In this document: in pieces, positions 1 to 4,224 of the stretch | Position numbering within the stretch: position 1 is the stretch's first letter | Layout of the letters: every line of letters starts with the position of its first letter | Source of the DNA: Methanobacteriota archaeon | Lineage (GTDB): Archaea; Altiarchaeota; Altiarchaeia; IMC4; QMZM01 | NCBI GenBank assembly: GCA_021731385.1 | Contig: JAKFXM010000039.1 | Span: 1-9,259, forward strand | Direction of reading: 5' to 3' | Length of the DNA: 9,259 bases | Made by a program: the position numbers and the translations under genes | The notes under the pieces: generated by a model | Seen by the model: only the letters and a program-made list of their open reading frames with translations | Databases searched by the model: none | What the model was told of the DNA's origin: nothing

Positions 1-41
1 AATTTCCTTTAGGAAATTCATATTATTCGACACCAAAGGTG

Positions 42-96
42 TGTGGCGGAGGCTATGCCTCCGACATATGTCAGAGCCCATAGGGCTCTGCCACAT
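42..96. repeat. Family A double-hairpin element, copy 1
   Basis: The outer bases TGTGGC (42-47) pair with GCCACA (90-95). Between them lie arm 1 (GGAGGC, loop TAT, GCCTCC; 48-62), the self-complementary centre GACATATGTC (63-72), and arm 2 (AGAGCCC, loop ATA, GGGCTCT; 73-89). The layout predicts a three-way junction in single-stranded form. The same outer and central bases recur at 175-290 and 1748-1808 with different arms. Confidence 0.8.
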
Positions 97-174
97 CGAA
101 GCTATGATTTTCCAAAGGAAAATCATATCCAAGCAAATATTCGGTATTCGCTTGTCAAATTTTTTCCAAGCGAA

Positions 175-290
175 TATGGCGGAGAGGCTCTGCCTCTCCG
201 ACATATGTCTGAGAGCCTTCGGCCCGAATGAGAGTTTCGCTCTCATTGGGCCCATTGAGCCGTAGGCTCAATCGGGCTCTCAGCCACATA
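175..290. repeat. Family A double-hairpin element, copy 2, with nested family B element
   Basis: Outer bases TATGGC (175-180) and GCCACATA (283-290) frame arm 1 (GGAGAGGC, loop TCT, GCCTCTCC; 181-199) and the centre GACATATGTC (200-209). Arm 2 has the stem TGAGAGC (210-216) / GCTCTCA (276-282). The loop of arm 2 is not 3-4 nt as in other copies but about 59 nt, and it holds a complete family B element (221-277). This is direct evidence of one element inside another. Confidence 0.8.
221..277. repeat. Family B double-hairpin element nested in A copy 2
   Basis: The left arm is CCCG + AATGAGAG, loop TTTCG, CTCTCATT + GGG (223-250). The right arm is GCCC + ATTGAGCC, loop GTA, GGCTCAAT + C + GGGC (250-277). 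The two arms share GGGCCC (248-253). The outer bases CCCGA and TCGGG are mutually complementary, and each arm carries one unpaired G or C at the outer side. Confidence 0.8.
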
Positions 291-364
291 TTCAGTTGGA
301 GAATTTCGACAACTGAATATTGGAGAATTTCGACAACCGAATATATCCTAAAGTAGTTTCTTTT

Positions 365-460
365 GGGAATACAAAACCTTTTCTCCCGAAAAATTTCCAA
401 AGGAAATTTTTGGGCCCAAAAACCCAAAGGGTTTTTCGGGTTTCTAAAGAAAAGGGTTTG
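365..460. repeat. Family E hairpin split by a family B element
   Basis: CAAAACCTTTTCT (372-384) pairs, with one bulge, with AGAAAAGGGTTTG (448-460). The about 63-nt interval holds a family B element (384-441). The left end GGGAATACAAA (365-375) recurs at 3624-3634 beside the tRNA-Leu gene, where the hairpin is short and uninterrupted. That comparison supports reading 365-460 as an E hairpin that received an insertion in its loop. Confidence 0.6.
384..441. repeat. Family B double-hairpin element, second copy
   Basis: The left arm is CCCG + AAAAATTTCC, loop AAA, GGAAATTTTT + GGG (385-414). The right arm is GCCC + AAAAACCC, loop AAA, GGGTTTTT + C + GGGT (414-441). The central GGGCCC (412-417) and the outer unpaired G/C match the copy at 221-277, while both arm sequences are unrelated to that copy. 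Confidence 0.8.
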
Positions 461-467
461 CTTTCTA

Positions 468-529
468 GCCCAATTTCTGCTTTGGCAGAAATTCAAGCCC
501 AATCATAATCTTTAGGTTCTGATTCGGGT
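468..529. repeat. Family B-like hairpin pair upstream of the nitroreductase gene
   Basis: Arm 1 is GCCC + AATTTCTGC, loop TTTG, GCAGAAATT (468-493). Arm 2 starts GCCCAATCA (497-505) and ends TGATTCGGGT (520-529), with weaker inner pairing. The second arm shares its ends and TTTA loop with the hairpin inserted in purC (6483-6515), which links the two loci. Confidence 0.65.
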
Positions 530-556
530 CAGACATGAAGTGCCCTTATTGTGTTA

Positions 557-580
557 GGGAGGTAAATAGATGATGGTGAT
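557..580 (+). promoter_or_regulatory. Two candidate Shine-Dalgarno motifs before the nitroreductase gene
   Basis: GGGAGGT (557-563) is 20 nt from the ATG, too distant for usual use. GGTGAT (575-580) is 3 nt from it and complementary to the usual archaeal 16S tail. The first motif would fit ATG 570 better, but that frame closes after seven codons (570-593). Confidence 0.5.
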
Positions 581-583
581 AAA

Positions 584-1087
584 ATGGAGGTAATTGATGC
601 TATAAGAAACAGGAGAAGCATTCGTGAATTTGAAAAAACGGATGTAAGTGATGAGTTAATAGAAAAGATTCTTGATGCGGGAAGATGGGCGCCATCAGGA
701 AACAATAACCAGCCCTGGAGATTTGTCGTAGTCCGGCAAAAAGAAACCCTTGGGGATCTGGCGGGACAGACGGAGTATGGCGACATAATCAAAAATGCCC
801 CCATCTGCATAGCAGTATTCCTTGACAAGAATTCGATGTACGAGAGTACAAAGGATGTTCTGGCAATTGGGGCGTGCATACAAAACATGCTGCTTGCGGC
901 GCATTCCCTGAATCTTGGAAGTGTCTGGTTGGGTGAAATTCTCAAAAACAAGGACATTGTTGCAAGAATCCTGAAAACCCCTGAAAATTACGAACTTATG
1001 GCAGTAATTGCTGCCGGATACCCGACAAAAAGGGAAAGGACATCGGGGAGAACGCCATTAGAAAAATTAATCTATGAAGCTAAATAA
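584..1087 (+). CDS. Nitroreductase family FMN oxidoreductase
   Basis: This is a 167-residue protein of the nitroreductase family, flavoenzymes that bind FMN as dimers and reduce nitro compounds, quinones or other acceptors with NAD(P)H. The physiological substrate cannot be told from sequence. Visible hallmarks are the N-terminal FMN-phosphate motif RRSIREF (10-16), WAPSGNNNQPW (35-45), the core helix around IGACIQNMLLAAHSLNLGSVW (95-115), and the AAGYP strand (143-147) before a short tail with PLEKL. Length and motif order are complete. ATG 584 is the only sensible start in frame, because a stop lies at 563. GGTGAT (575-580) sits 3 nt upstream, and a stronger GGGAGGT lies at 557-563, rather far. 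The stop overlaps the start of the MobA-Mch ORF by 14 nt, so the two are probably co-transcribed. The region upstream is the palindrome array. Confidence 0.93.
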   Translation: MEVIDAIRNRRSIREFEKTDVSDELIEKILDAGRWAPSGNNNQPWRFVVVRQKETLGDLAGQTEYGDIIKNAPICIAVFLDKNSMYESTKDVLAIGACIQNMLLAAHSLNLGSVWLGEILKNKDIVARILKTPENYELMAVIAAGYPTKRERTSGRTPLEKLIYEAK

Positions 1088-2753
1088 AATTCAGGCAGTA
1101 ATGCCACTTGGCAGGGGAACAAGGATTGAAAACAAGCCGTTTGTAAGGATTGACGGAAGAGAACTGTTTCTCTATGGCTATGAGATATTAACGGAATTAT
1201 TTGATAATGTTCTGATTGTATGCAGAAACGATGTCTTTGGGATATTGAAAGATTACAAAATCAAGAATGTAATTTCTGAAAATAAGAACATTGGACCTGT
1301 CGGTGGAATCTACGAAGGTGCAAAAAATTTAAAATCAGAATATGTATTTGTTGCGGGATGTGATATGCCTTTTTTGAACAGTAGAGTTATTGAATTTCTC
1401 TGTTCCTTGGTTGAAGGTGATGGTATTGTGCCAGTGCATGAGAATGGAAATTTAGAGCCATTGCATTCAATATACAGAAGAGAAAAAATGATAGAGGTTA
1501 TTGAGAAGATTGGCGATGAGAGGAGAATCTCAAAAGTCATTGAAAAAATGAATGTCAGATTTATTCCTGCTGGAGAACTAAGAGTATATGATAAGGAATT
1601 GCTGACATTCAGGAATATTAATACCATGGATGATGTTGCTTGGATGGAGGATTATCTAAATAAAATTAAAAGTGAACCTAAGGCAGGATTAGGCACTACA
1701 AGTTGGATGGATATGAAATTCAATATGCAATATGACCCATCTTCAGATGTGGCTGAGCGACAAAGTCGCTCAGACACGTGTCTGAGAGGTGAAACCTCTC
1801 AGCCACATGGGTCGGTAAGTGGTGATGATCAACCTTTCAGAAGGTTGAACCTCAACGAAAAATCCTTTAAAATTCTTGAAAAATTAAAAGGTATTGAAGG
1901 TGTTAAAGCAATAGAATTTAATACAGAAGCAGGAAAAATAACAATTATTGATTTGGGTGTAAATTCAAAACTGGAAGATAAAATTCCGGAGACGGTTGGA
2001 ATTTCTGTTGCAGAATCATCAATGGGGGGCCTCGGAAGGGTTAGCATCAAAAACAATAGAATTTTCGTGGATATGGAGAAAGAGCCTGCAGTCGCAGCCC
2101 TGAGTTGCCAGTTGGCTGGATGGGGTATGGAAATCAATGGAAAAAAAGCATTAGGCTCCGGCCCTGCAAGAATTCCTGCAAAAAAACCATCCGGATTAAT
2201 CGACAGGATTGGTTATCATGAAATTTCAGAAAAATCCGCTTTAATTCTTGAGACAGAGATTCTTCCTGATGAAAAAACCTGCAAAAGAATTCTTGAAGAA
2301 ACGAATTCAGATGAACTTATAATTGCAGCGTTCAGGGATAAAAGCATGGCAGGTTTGATAAACGTTATCGCAAGGGTTGTCGAGGTTGGGCTTTATCGTC
2401 TTGACAGAGTTGGTTATAATGTCAACAAAGTAATTTCTGCAAGGGGCAATGCACCAATTCCGAGGATAACAGAGGACATAATGTTCACATCAAATGATGC
2501 AATAATCTACGGCGGCATTGTCGAAATAAAGGTTAATGACTGGGACGAAAATCTCACTGAGAAGGCGGTATCCCTTTCATCAAGGGTTTATGGAAAAACA
2601 TTCAAATCCTTATTTCAGGAAGCGAGAGGGGATTTCTACAGGATTGACCCGGAGATATTCGCACCCGCGGAATTGACTGTAACTGATGTTGCAGGGAATA
2701 GGGAATATCATACAGGCAGAGTTAATGACGAAATTTTAAGAAAAATTCTTTAG
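1074..2753 (+). CDS. mch: MobA-like nucleotidyltransferase fused to methenyl-H4MPT cyclohydrolase (Mch)
   Basis: One 559-codon frame joins two enzymes. Residues 1-195 resemble MobA, which adds GMP to molybdopterin: Rossmann start KIQAVMPLGRG, NIGPVGGIYEG (72-82), GCDMPF (95-100), EPLHSIYRRE (128-137) and NINTMDD. The usual LAGG loop is altered to MPLGRG, though R17 and K21 remain. Residues 260-559 are Mch, which interconverts methenyl- and formyl-tetrahydromethanopterin in the archaeal C1 pathway: SMGGLG (316-321), SCQLAGW (344-350), ALGSGPAR (359-366), ARVVE (433-437), SNDAIIYGG (473-481), YGKTF (506-510) and DFYRIDPEIFAPAE (520-533). R434 and E437 probably match the catalytic Arg/Glu pair of characterised Mch. 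The linker (about 196-259) is largely encoded by palindromic DNA. MobA could serve the molybdopterin/tungstopterin enzyme formylmethanofuran dehydrogenase upstream of Mch. An in-frame TTG at 1845 falls just where Mch normally begins, so separate translation of Mch is possible. Confidence 0.88.
   Translation: MKLNKIQAVMPLGRGTRIENKPFVRIDGRELFLYGYEILTELFDNVLIVCRNDVFGILKDYKIKNVISENKNIGPVGGIYEGAKNLKSEYVFVAGCDMPFLNSRVIEFLCSLVEGDGIVPVHENGNLEPLHSIYRREKMIEVIEKIGDERRISKVIEKMNVRFIPAGELRVYDKELLTFRNINTMDDVAWMEDYLNKIKSEPKAGLGTTSWMDMKFNMQYDPSSDVAERQSRSDTCLRGETSQPHGSVSGDDQPFRRLNLNEKSFKILEKLKGIEGVKAIEFNTEAGKITIIDLGVNSKLEDKIPETVGISVAESSMGGLGRVSIKNNRIFVDMEKEPAVAALSCQLAGWGMEINGKKALGSGPARIPAKKPSGLIDRIGYHEISEKSALILETEILPDEKTCKRILEETNSDELIIAAFRDKSMAGLINVIARVVEVGLYRLDRVGYNVNKVISARGNAPIPRITEDIMFTSNDAIIYGGIVEIKVNDWDENLTEKAVSLSSRVYGKTFKSLFQEARGDFYRIDPEIFAPAELTVTDVAGNREYHTGRVNDEILRKIL
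1748..1808. repeat. Family A double-hairpin element inside the MobA-Mch ORF
   Basis: Outer ATGTGGC (1747-1753) pairs with GCCACAT (1802-1808). Arm 1 is TGAGCGAC, loop AAA, GTCGCTCA (1754-1772). The centre is GACACGTGTC (1773-1782). Arm 2 is TGAGAGGT, loop GAA, ACCTCTCA (1783-1801). Flanking GACCCAT (1734-1740) is also complementary to ATGGGTC (1807-1813). The frame stays open through it, giving a hydrophilic linker at about residues 221-247. This is the same architecture as 42-96, with unrelated arms. Confidence 0.85.
1829..1848. repeat. Short hairpin just before the Mch domain
   Basis: TCAACCTT (1829-1836), loop TCAG, AAGGTTGA (1841-1848) form a perfect 8-bp stem encoding linker residues 252-259. 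The in-frame TTG at 1845-1847, a possible Mch start, lies in the 3' strand of this stem. Confidence 0.65.
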
Positions 2754-2757
2754 CTAC

Positions 2758-2773
2758 GAACCCCAAGGGGTTC
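2758..2773. terminator. GC-rich hairpin after the mch stop codon
   Basis: GAACCCC (2758-2764), AA, GGGGTTC (2767-2773) begin 5 nt after the stop at 2753. No strong T-run follows on the + strand (ATACTTTCTAATTC), so a role as terminator is uncertain. It may be another small palindromic element. Confidence 0.4.
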
Positions 2774-2786
2774 ATACTTTCTAATT

Positions 2787-2813
2787 CAATAAAAATCAAA
2801 AATAAATAAAAAA
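2787..2813 (-). terminator. T-rich terminator for the CxxC protein gene
   Basis: On the minus strand this A-rich + strand tract reads as several T-runs (TTTTTTATTTATTTTTG and on), about 30-55 nt after the stop of the zinc protein gene. Archaeal RNA polymerase terminates at such T-tracts. It lies between two convergent genes. Confidence 0.5.
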
Positions 2814-2841
2814 CTAATTTATACCTGACCACCTAAAAAAC

Positions 2842-3015
2842 TTAATAGTCCCTTTTAGGTCTATGTTTCTGGTAACATTCCTTGCAATAAACAGGCCTGT
2901 CACCTGAAGGCTTAAATGGTACTTGGGTGTCAATACCGCAGTCAGAGCATTTTACATCAAACATCTCTCTGGGACCACGGTTGAAACCTCTTCCAAAGCC
3001 TCTATCTCCAACCAT
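2842..3015 (-). CDS. Small CxxC-x17-CxxC zinc-ribbon protein
   Basis: This is a 57-residue protein with a basic, glycine- and arginine-rich N-terminus (GFGRGFNRG at 6-14, RGG-like). A mini zinc ribbon follows, with ligands C23, C26, C44 and C47 (CSDC ... CKEC) separated by exactly 17 residues, and a basic tail ends in HRPKRDY. This spacing matches the CxxC-x17-CxxC domain family found in archaea and candidate bacteria, which has no firmly assigned function; the RG-rich tail plus zinc ribbon suggests nucleic-acid binding (inference). ATG 3015 is preceded by GTGAGGT (3032-3026), spacing 10 nt, and a TATA-like TATAAAAT lies at 3068-3061. It is convergent with mch. No membrane segment or signal peptide is present. 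Confidence 0.9.
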   Translation of the reverse strand: MVGDRGFGRGFNRGPREMFDVKCSDCGIDTQVPFKPSGDRPVYCKECYQKHRPKRDY

Positions 3016-3060
3016 TTCCTTTTTTACCTCACTTTTTAAAAACCATAAAACCGGTTATAG

Positions 3061-3068
3061 ATTTTATA
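3061..3068 (-). promoter_or_regulatory. TATA-like box for the CxxC protein gene
   Basis: TATAAAAT on the minus strand lies 46 nt before the ATG. A start site about 25 nt downstream would give a leader of about 20 nt containing the GAGGT ribosome-binding motif. Confidence 0.5.
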
Positions 3069-3101
3069 GTGAGGAATTATAGGGCAGGAGAGTATTTAAA
3101 T

Positions 3102-3132
3102 CAGCCTTTTTCTTTCATAAAGAAAAACGCTG
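3102..3132. repeat. Hairpin, stem CAGC + TTTTTCTTT
   Basis: CAGC (3102-3105) pairs with GCTG (3129-3132), and TTTTTCTTT (3107-3115), loop CAT, pairs with AAAGAAAAA (3119-3127), separated by a C/C mismatch. The inner stem is the same as in the hairpin at 3637-3659 beside the tRNA. Confidence 0.6.
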
Positions 3133-3145
3133 GCGAAAAAGAAAT

Positions 3146-3172
3146 GAATTTGCTCGTTTCACTCGCAAATTC
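3146..3172. repeat. Family D hairpin, copy 1
   Basis: GAATTTGC (3146-3153) and GCAAATTC (3165-3172) flank the core TCGTTTCACTC. The reverse complement of that core, GAGTGAAACGA, resembles the loop of the hairpin at 3201-3234, while the stems differ. This is again the pattern of a shared core with variable stem. Confidence 0.55.
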
Positions 3173-3200
3173 TGATTGAAATTCGATGAGAGAATTTAAG

Positions 3201-3234
3201 ACCTATCGAGCGAATGAAATGAGCGAAGATAGGT
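3201..3234. repeat. Family D hairpin, copy 2
   Basis: ACCTATC (3201-3207) and GATAGGT (3228-3234) flank a 20-nt loop, GAGCGAATGAAATGAGCGAA, related to the core at 3154-3164. Confidence 0.55.
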
Positions 3235-3306
3235 TCCGTATGTAAACTGGACGTGACAGTTGCGGGGGAAGATGACGCGAAATAAGTGCAGGAAACCTAC
3301 GGTTCG

Positions 3307-3353
3307 CGGCCGAGCTTTGCTCGGGCGCGTGTCCGACCGAAGGTCGGCCACAT
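3307..3353. repeat. Family A-like double hairpin, copy 4
   Basis: Arm 1 is CGAGC, loop TTT, GCTCG (3311-3323). The centre is GGCGCGTGTC (3324-3333). Arm 2 is CGACC, loop GAA, GGTCG (3334-3346), followed by the family end GCCACAT (3347-3353). The left outer part (GCGGC) is degenerate relative to TGTGGC. Confidence 0.6.
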
Positions 3354-3490
3354 CCCGCCCTTATCAACCCCTTTTCCCTTTTGAATTCATCTTAAATAAT
3401 AGCCAACATCCAAACCAATTGTAGAGGATTTTGGATGATGGTCTTTTGAGATTACATCAAAGCCAATATCACAACTTGGCGAAAAGGCTA

Positions 3491-3573
3491 TGCGGGGGAC
3501 GAGACTCGAACTCGCGAAGGCCTACGCCACTAGGTCCTAAGCCTAGCCCCTTAGACCACTTGGGTACCCCCGC
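3491..3573 (-). tRNA. tRNA-Leu (anticodon UAG)
   Basis: Read on the minus strand from 3573, this 83-nt gene folds as a type II tRNA. It has acceptor stem GCGGGGG / CCCCCGC, a D-arm with CCC/GGG stem, anticodon stem CTAGG / CCTAG with loop CTTAGGA (anticodon TAG, reading CUA), a long variable arm typical of Leu/Ser, and T-arm GCGAG-TTCGAGT-CTCGT. The discriminator base is A, as leucine tRNAs require. CCA is not encoded, because TAG follows. No intron is seen. The gene is intact, but its 5' flank is unusual: a 28-bp copy of its own 5' end lies 119 bp upstream, next to the likely promoter. Confidence 0.95.
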
Positions 3574-3594
3574 ATTGGGATTAAAGTTATTGGG

Positions 3595-3615
3595 TTGCTT
3601 GGGTACCTGCACATT
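3595..3615 (-). repeat. Degenerate third copy of the tRNA-Leu 5' end
   Basis: On the minus strand TGCAGGTACCCAAG resembles TGCGGGGGTACCCAAG, the start of tRNA-Leu, with a small deletion. It lies between the exact duplicate (3667-3694) and the functional gene. It is short, so chance cannot be excluded. Confidence 0.4.
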
Positions 3616-3623
3616 TTCTTTTT

Positions 3624-3669
3624 GGGAATACAAACACTTTTTCTTTTAGAAAGAAAAAGGGTTTGTCCC
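3624..3669. repeat. Family E hairpin inserted between tRNA-Leu 5' duplicates
   Basis: GGG (3624-3626) pairs with CCC (3667-3669), ACAAAC (3630-3635) with GTTTGT (3661-3666), and CTTTTTCTTT (3637-3646), loop TAG, with AAAGAAAAAG (3650-3659). Its left end GGGAATACAAA is the same as at 365-375. The hairpin's right end abuts the duplicated tRNA sequence and shares its terminal CCC. Confidence 0.7.
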
Positions 3670-3694
3670 TTAGACCACTTGGGTACCCCCGCAT
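3667..3694 (-). pseudogene. Duplicated 5' part of tRNA-Leu(UAG)
   Basis: These 28 bp are identical to 3548-3575. On the minus strand they hold tRNA nucleotides 1-26 (acceptor 5' strand and D-arm) plus two flanking bases. The likely tRNA promoter (3744-3733) is placed correctly for this copy, with the tRNA 5' end about 40 nt downstream, rather than for the full gene. A transcript would therefore run through the fragment and the hairpin before the functional tRNA. Confidence 0.8.
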
Positions 3695-3732
3695 AAATCC
3701 AAACCATGAGTTTCTGCCTTTTCAGATATAAG

Positions 3733-3744
3733 TTATTTATATAG
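3733..3744 (-). promoter_or_regulatory. TATA box for tRNA-Leu transcription
   Basis: CTATATAAATAA on the minus strand is a strong archaeal-type TATA box. Transcription about 25 nt downstream would begin near 3708-3712, about 15-20 nt before the duplicated tRNA start and about 135 nt before the complete gene. The stretch 3745-3886 beyond it shows nothing I can assign. Confidence 0.6.
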
Positions 3745-3886
3745 CATTAAAGCCATAAAAATTCCTGAACGGGACACTGCATCTCAGTCATACCGGAAGG
3801 ATATACTGATAAAGAGAATCGGTTTTTACGGGATCAGATGGTTTTTGAGAATATGGATGTTTTACGGCTTGCTTTTAACGATTGAA

Positions 3887-3902
3887 GTATAATATATTAT
3901 AT
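3887..3902 (+). promoter_or_regulatory. TATA-like promoter for the PqqD-like gene
   Basis: The AT-rich run GTATAATATATTATAT ends about 40 nt before the TTG start. GAGGAA (3933-3938) then serves as the ribosome-binding site, 4 nt before the start. Confidence 0.5.
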
Positions 3903-3942
3903 GTATTCTAATCTCTGATTTTAGATTACCCCGAGGAATTCT

Positions 3943-4224
3943 TTGAAAAACACACATGATAAGCCGAAAAAATGCGGTATTATGGAAGGGTTTATGAATA
4001 AGTGCTTGACAAATGAGGACAATACGCCGTATCATATAGGTCCCATTATCCTGAATTTATGGCAGAAATGTGACGGCAGGAGAACCTTGGGGGATCTGAG
4101 GAAGCTAATGTCCAAAGAGAACACCGAAACAGAGTATACTGCTGCATTAATTGAAGGAATGCTTGATCTTCTTGAGGCAAGGAAATTAATCACCTACACA
4201 AACTCTCTCAGGGGTTACAACTAG
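3943..4224 (+). CDS. PqqD-like small winged-helix protein
   Basis: This is a 93-residue protein. The segment HIGPIILNLWQKCDGRRTLGDL (31-52) matches the conserved core of the PqqD family (small residues, L-x-x-I/L-W-x-x-x-D-G-x-R-T-x-x-D/E-L), followed by helices ending ALIEGMLDLLEARKLI (68-83). PqqD-like domains are winged-helix folds that bind leader peptides as RiPP recognition elements, but stand-alone versions of unknown role are common. No radical-SAM enzyme or precursor peptide is visible in the window. The start is TTG at 3943, chosen because GAGGAA lies 4 nt before it; ATG 3982 would remove the first 13 residues without touching the core. Four cysteines or more lie in the N-terminal half (C11, C21, C43), with no clear metal motif. 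It has its own promoter. Confidence 0.65.
   Translation: MKNTHDKPKKCGIMEGFMNKCLTNEDNTPYHIGPIILNLWQKCDGRRTLGDLRKLMSKENTETEYTAALIEGMLDLLEARKLITYTNSLRGYN

Larger units (their letters stand above)
137..344. repeat. Family C hairpins enclosing other elements
   Basis: ATATTCGG at 137-144 is complementary to CCGAATAT at 337-344, enclosing about 190 bp. Within it are hairpin C1 (145-176; 10-bp stem TATTCGCTTG) and hairpin C2 (288-320; 11-bp stem ATATTCAGTTG). The motif TTGGAGAATTTCGACAA occurs twice in tandem (297-313 and 320-336) with a period of about 23-24 bp. C1 holds a related motif in inverse orientation. The simplest reading is one C-type hairpin split by later insertions; that history is inference. 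Confidence 0.6.
1..530. repeat. Dense array of nested short palindromes, no gene
   Basis: Almost every base from 1 to 530 belongs to a short inverted repeat with a 2-5 nt loop. Examples are 1-18 (stem AATTTCCT), 31-41 (CACC/GGTG), 103-127 (11-bp stem TATGATTTTCC), 145-176, 288-320, 389-411 and 472-493. Several are organised into two-armed elements, listed separately. Open frames here are short, occur on both strands and follow the palindromes, so I do not call a protein. I see no convincing promoter for the downstream nitroreductase gene; AATATAT at 340-346 is too far away. The stretch is best read as an accumulation site of palindromic elements between genes. Confidence 0.85.
3091..3390. other. 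Gene-free, hairpin-rich stretch; possible structured RNA
   Basis: No reading frame of substance is present. In order it holds the TATA-like ATTTAAA (3094-3100), hairpins at 3102-3132, 3146-3172 and 3201-3234, a more GC-rich central part (3235-3306) in which AGGTTCC (3231-3237) can pair with GGAAACCT (3291-3298) and CGCGAA with TTCGCG, a family A-like double hairpin (3307-3353), and a pyrimidine-rich end (CCCCTTTTCCCTTTT at 3370-3384). Together these could be a promoter, a folded RNA of about 260 nt and a terminator. A minus-strand TATA-like sequence near 3395-3405 makes the other orientation possible. I could not match it to SRP RNA, RNase P RNA or 5S rRNA. Confidence 0.35.

Noticed and set aside
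41..502. Short open frames on both strands in the palindrome array
   Set aside because: They mirror each other across inverted repeats, have no domain and no ribosome-binding site; explained by the repeats.
1..530. CRISPR array
   Set aside because: The repeats are palindromes of changing sequence and length with no constant repeat/spacer pattern and no cas genes nearby.
570..593. Seven-codon ORF (ATG 570 to TAA 591) overlapping the nitroreductase start, preceded by GGGAGGT
   Set aside because: Could be a leader peptide, but it is too short to tell from chance and has no regulatory amino-acid run.
3100..3390. RNase P RNA, SRP RNA or 5S rRNA
   Set aside because: None of their conserved core sequences could be found on either strand by eye.
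3431..3649. 72-codon plus-strand open frame
   Set aside because: It runs through the antisense of tRNA-Leu and the hairpin insert; no protein features.
3548..3694. Integrase attachment sites (attL/attR) of a provirus or plasmid in tRNA-Leu
   Set aside because: The duplicates are only 119 bp apart and enclose no gene; an integrated element would be kilobases long, so a small insertion with duplication fits better.
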